Positions 7,933-8,425 of a DNA stretch of 8,425 nucleotides are shown one piece after another. The notes under the pieces are model-generated. The model saw nothing but the letters and a program-made list of their open reading frames with translations. It was not told the DNA's origin and did not search any database. This stretch comes from a bacterium. GTDB lineage: Bacteria > Oederibacteriota > JAJYGY01. Location of the stretch: positions 1 to 8,425 of the forward strand of contig JAJYGY010000158.1 of assembly GCA_021790555.1 (NCBI GenBank), in the 5' to 3' direction. The stretch's first letter is position 1. The number at the start of each line of letters is the position of its first letter. Both the position numbers and the translations under genes were made by a program.

Positions 7933-7961
7933 ATTATAGGAACGGCCGCCGCATTAATCAA
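7933..7961 (-). promoter_or_regulatory. Near-consensus sigma70 promoter of icd(-pyk)
   Basis: On the minus strand TTGATT (7961-7956) is followed after exactly 17 nt by a perfect TATAAT (7938-7933). The predicted start is near 7926, about 63 nt ahead of the icd ATG. The -35 box lies only 8 nt past the stop codon of the upstream gene, so icd is uncoupled from it. Two copies of CGGCCGC (7925-7931 and 7943-7949) flank the -10 hexamer, 18 bp apart. Confidence 0.75.
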
Positions 7962-7969
7962 ACACGAAT

Positions 7970-8425
7970 TCAAGGACCGGGGGCCCCGCCCAGGGGCAGA
8001 AGCAGCACCGCCTCGCCGGCCGGCCGGCCCCGCGGGTCGCGCAGGGTCTGGGACCGGCCCAGGTAGGCCAGTCCTCCCGCGTCCAGGCGGAAGGCGCCGG
8101 CGCCCCCTCGCGCGGAAGGACGGCGCAGGAGGGCTTCCTGCAGCCCCGCCTCGCGGCTCTTCTCCAGGGAGCGGGCCGCCAGCCTGCCTTCCGACAGCAG
8201 GGCCAGCTGGCAGCCCTGGATCCTGGCGAAATCCAGGGCAAAGGCACGGTCCAGGTCCTCCCCGGCGCGCAGGGCTCCCAGGAGCCTTCCCTTATCCAGC
8301 ACCGGACCGGCCAGGGTCAGCGCCAGCCCCCTTCCCCGCCGCGCCACCCCCTCCACCAGGGCGGGATCCCAGGAGCGCAAGGCCGGGGCCAGGTCCTCCC
8401 CGCCCCCTTCGGGAGCGCCGCCGCC
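7970..8425 (-). CDS. C-terminal part of a probable Cache-like sensor-domain protein (cut by window edge)
   Basis: The frame is open from the window edge to the TGA at 7970, giving 151 residues. The segment AGPVLDKGRLLGALRAGEDLDRAFA (quoted as AGPVLDKGRLLGALRAG then EDLDRAFA), followed by GCQLALLSEGRLAARSL and later GGLAYLGRSQTL, has the beta-strand pattern of extracytoplasmic Cache-type ligand-sensing domains: a plain or phospho-free small-molecule sensor fold often found in chemoreceptors, histidine kinases and cyclases. The assignment rests on pattern recognition only. The protein ends some 15 residues after the last sensor strand (LLLPLGG), with no following membrane helix or signalling domain. 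The true start lies beyond position 8425. Codon composition is very GC-rich like its neighbours. It is transcribed towards icd but separated from it by the icd promoter; no terminator is visible. Confidence 0.6.
   Translation of the reverse strand, partial: GGGAPEGGGEDLAPALRSWDPALVEGVARRGRGLALTLAGPVLDKGRLLGALRAGEDLDRAFALDFARIQGCQLALLSEGRLAARSLEKSREAGLQEALLRRPSARGGAGAFRLDAGGLAYLGRSQTLRDPRGRPAGEAVLLLPLGGAPGP

Overview
This is a GC-rich bacterial window in which every convincing gene lies on the minus strand, so transcription runs from position 8425 towards 1. It shows no RNA gene, mobile element, CRISPR array or horizontal-transfer scar. The rod-type flagellar genes and two predicted outer-membrane beta-barrels point to a flagellated, two-membrane bacterium. 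PorV/PorQ-like (UPF0164-type) barrels with FlgD-Ig or fibronectin III tails are typical of Bacteroidota-related and several deep-branching phyla. A GC-rich member of a group such as Elusimicrobiota or Acidobacteriota is possible, but I cannot assign the organism from this window.

Layout in transcription order. (1) 8425-7970: the C-terminal part of a protein that looks like an extracytoplasmic Cache-type sensor domain, cut by the window edge. (2) A near-consensus sigma70 promoter (7933-7961) drives icd, NADP-dependent isocitrate dehydrogenase (7863-6619). After a strong intercistronic hairpin (6572-6602) comes pyk, pyruvate kinase (6535-5114). These two form a central-carbon unit. (3) A 233-base AT-richer intergenic region (4881-5113) holds a sigma70-like promoter (5005-5034) and, just upstream, a Crp/Fnr-like inverted repeat (5041-5060). 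(4) Downstream, four genes follow with short gaps: a 704-residue PorV-like barrel with a FlgD-Ig-like domain and an unrecognised C-terminal region (4880-2766); a 558-residue PorV-like barrel with two FN3-like domains (2706-1030); flgF (994-176); and flgG, cut after 25 codons (76-1).

The icd-pyk unit joins glycolytic output to the TCA cycle. The second unit places two paralogous outer-membrane barrels directly ahead of the flagellar rod genes. That is the least ordinary part of the window and may reflect an envelope or motility-linked function. The gap sizes (59, 35 and 99 nt) and the lack of an obvious internal promoter suggest co-transcription, which is an inference.
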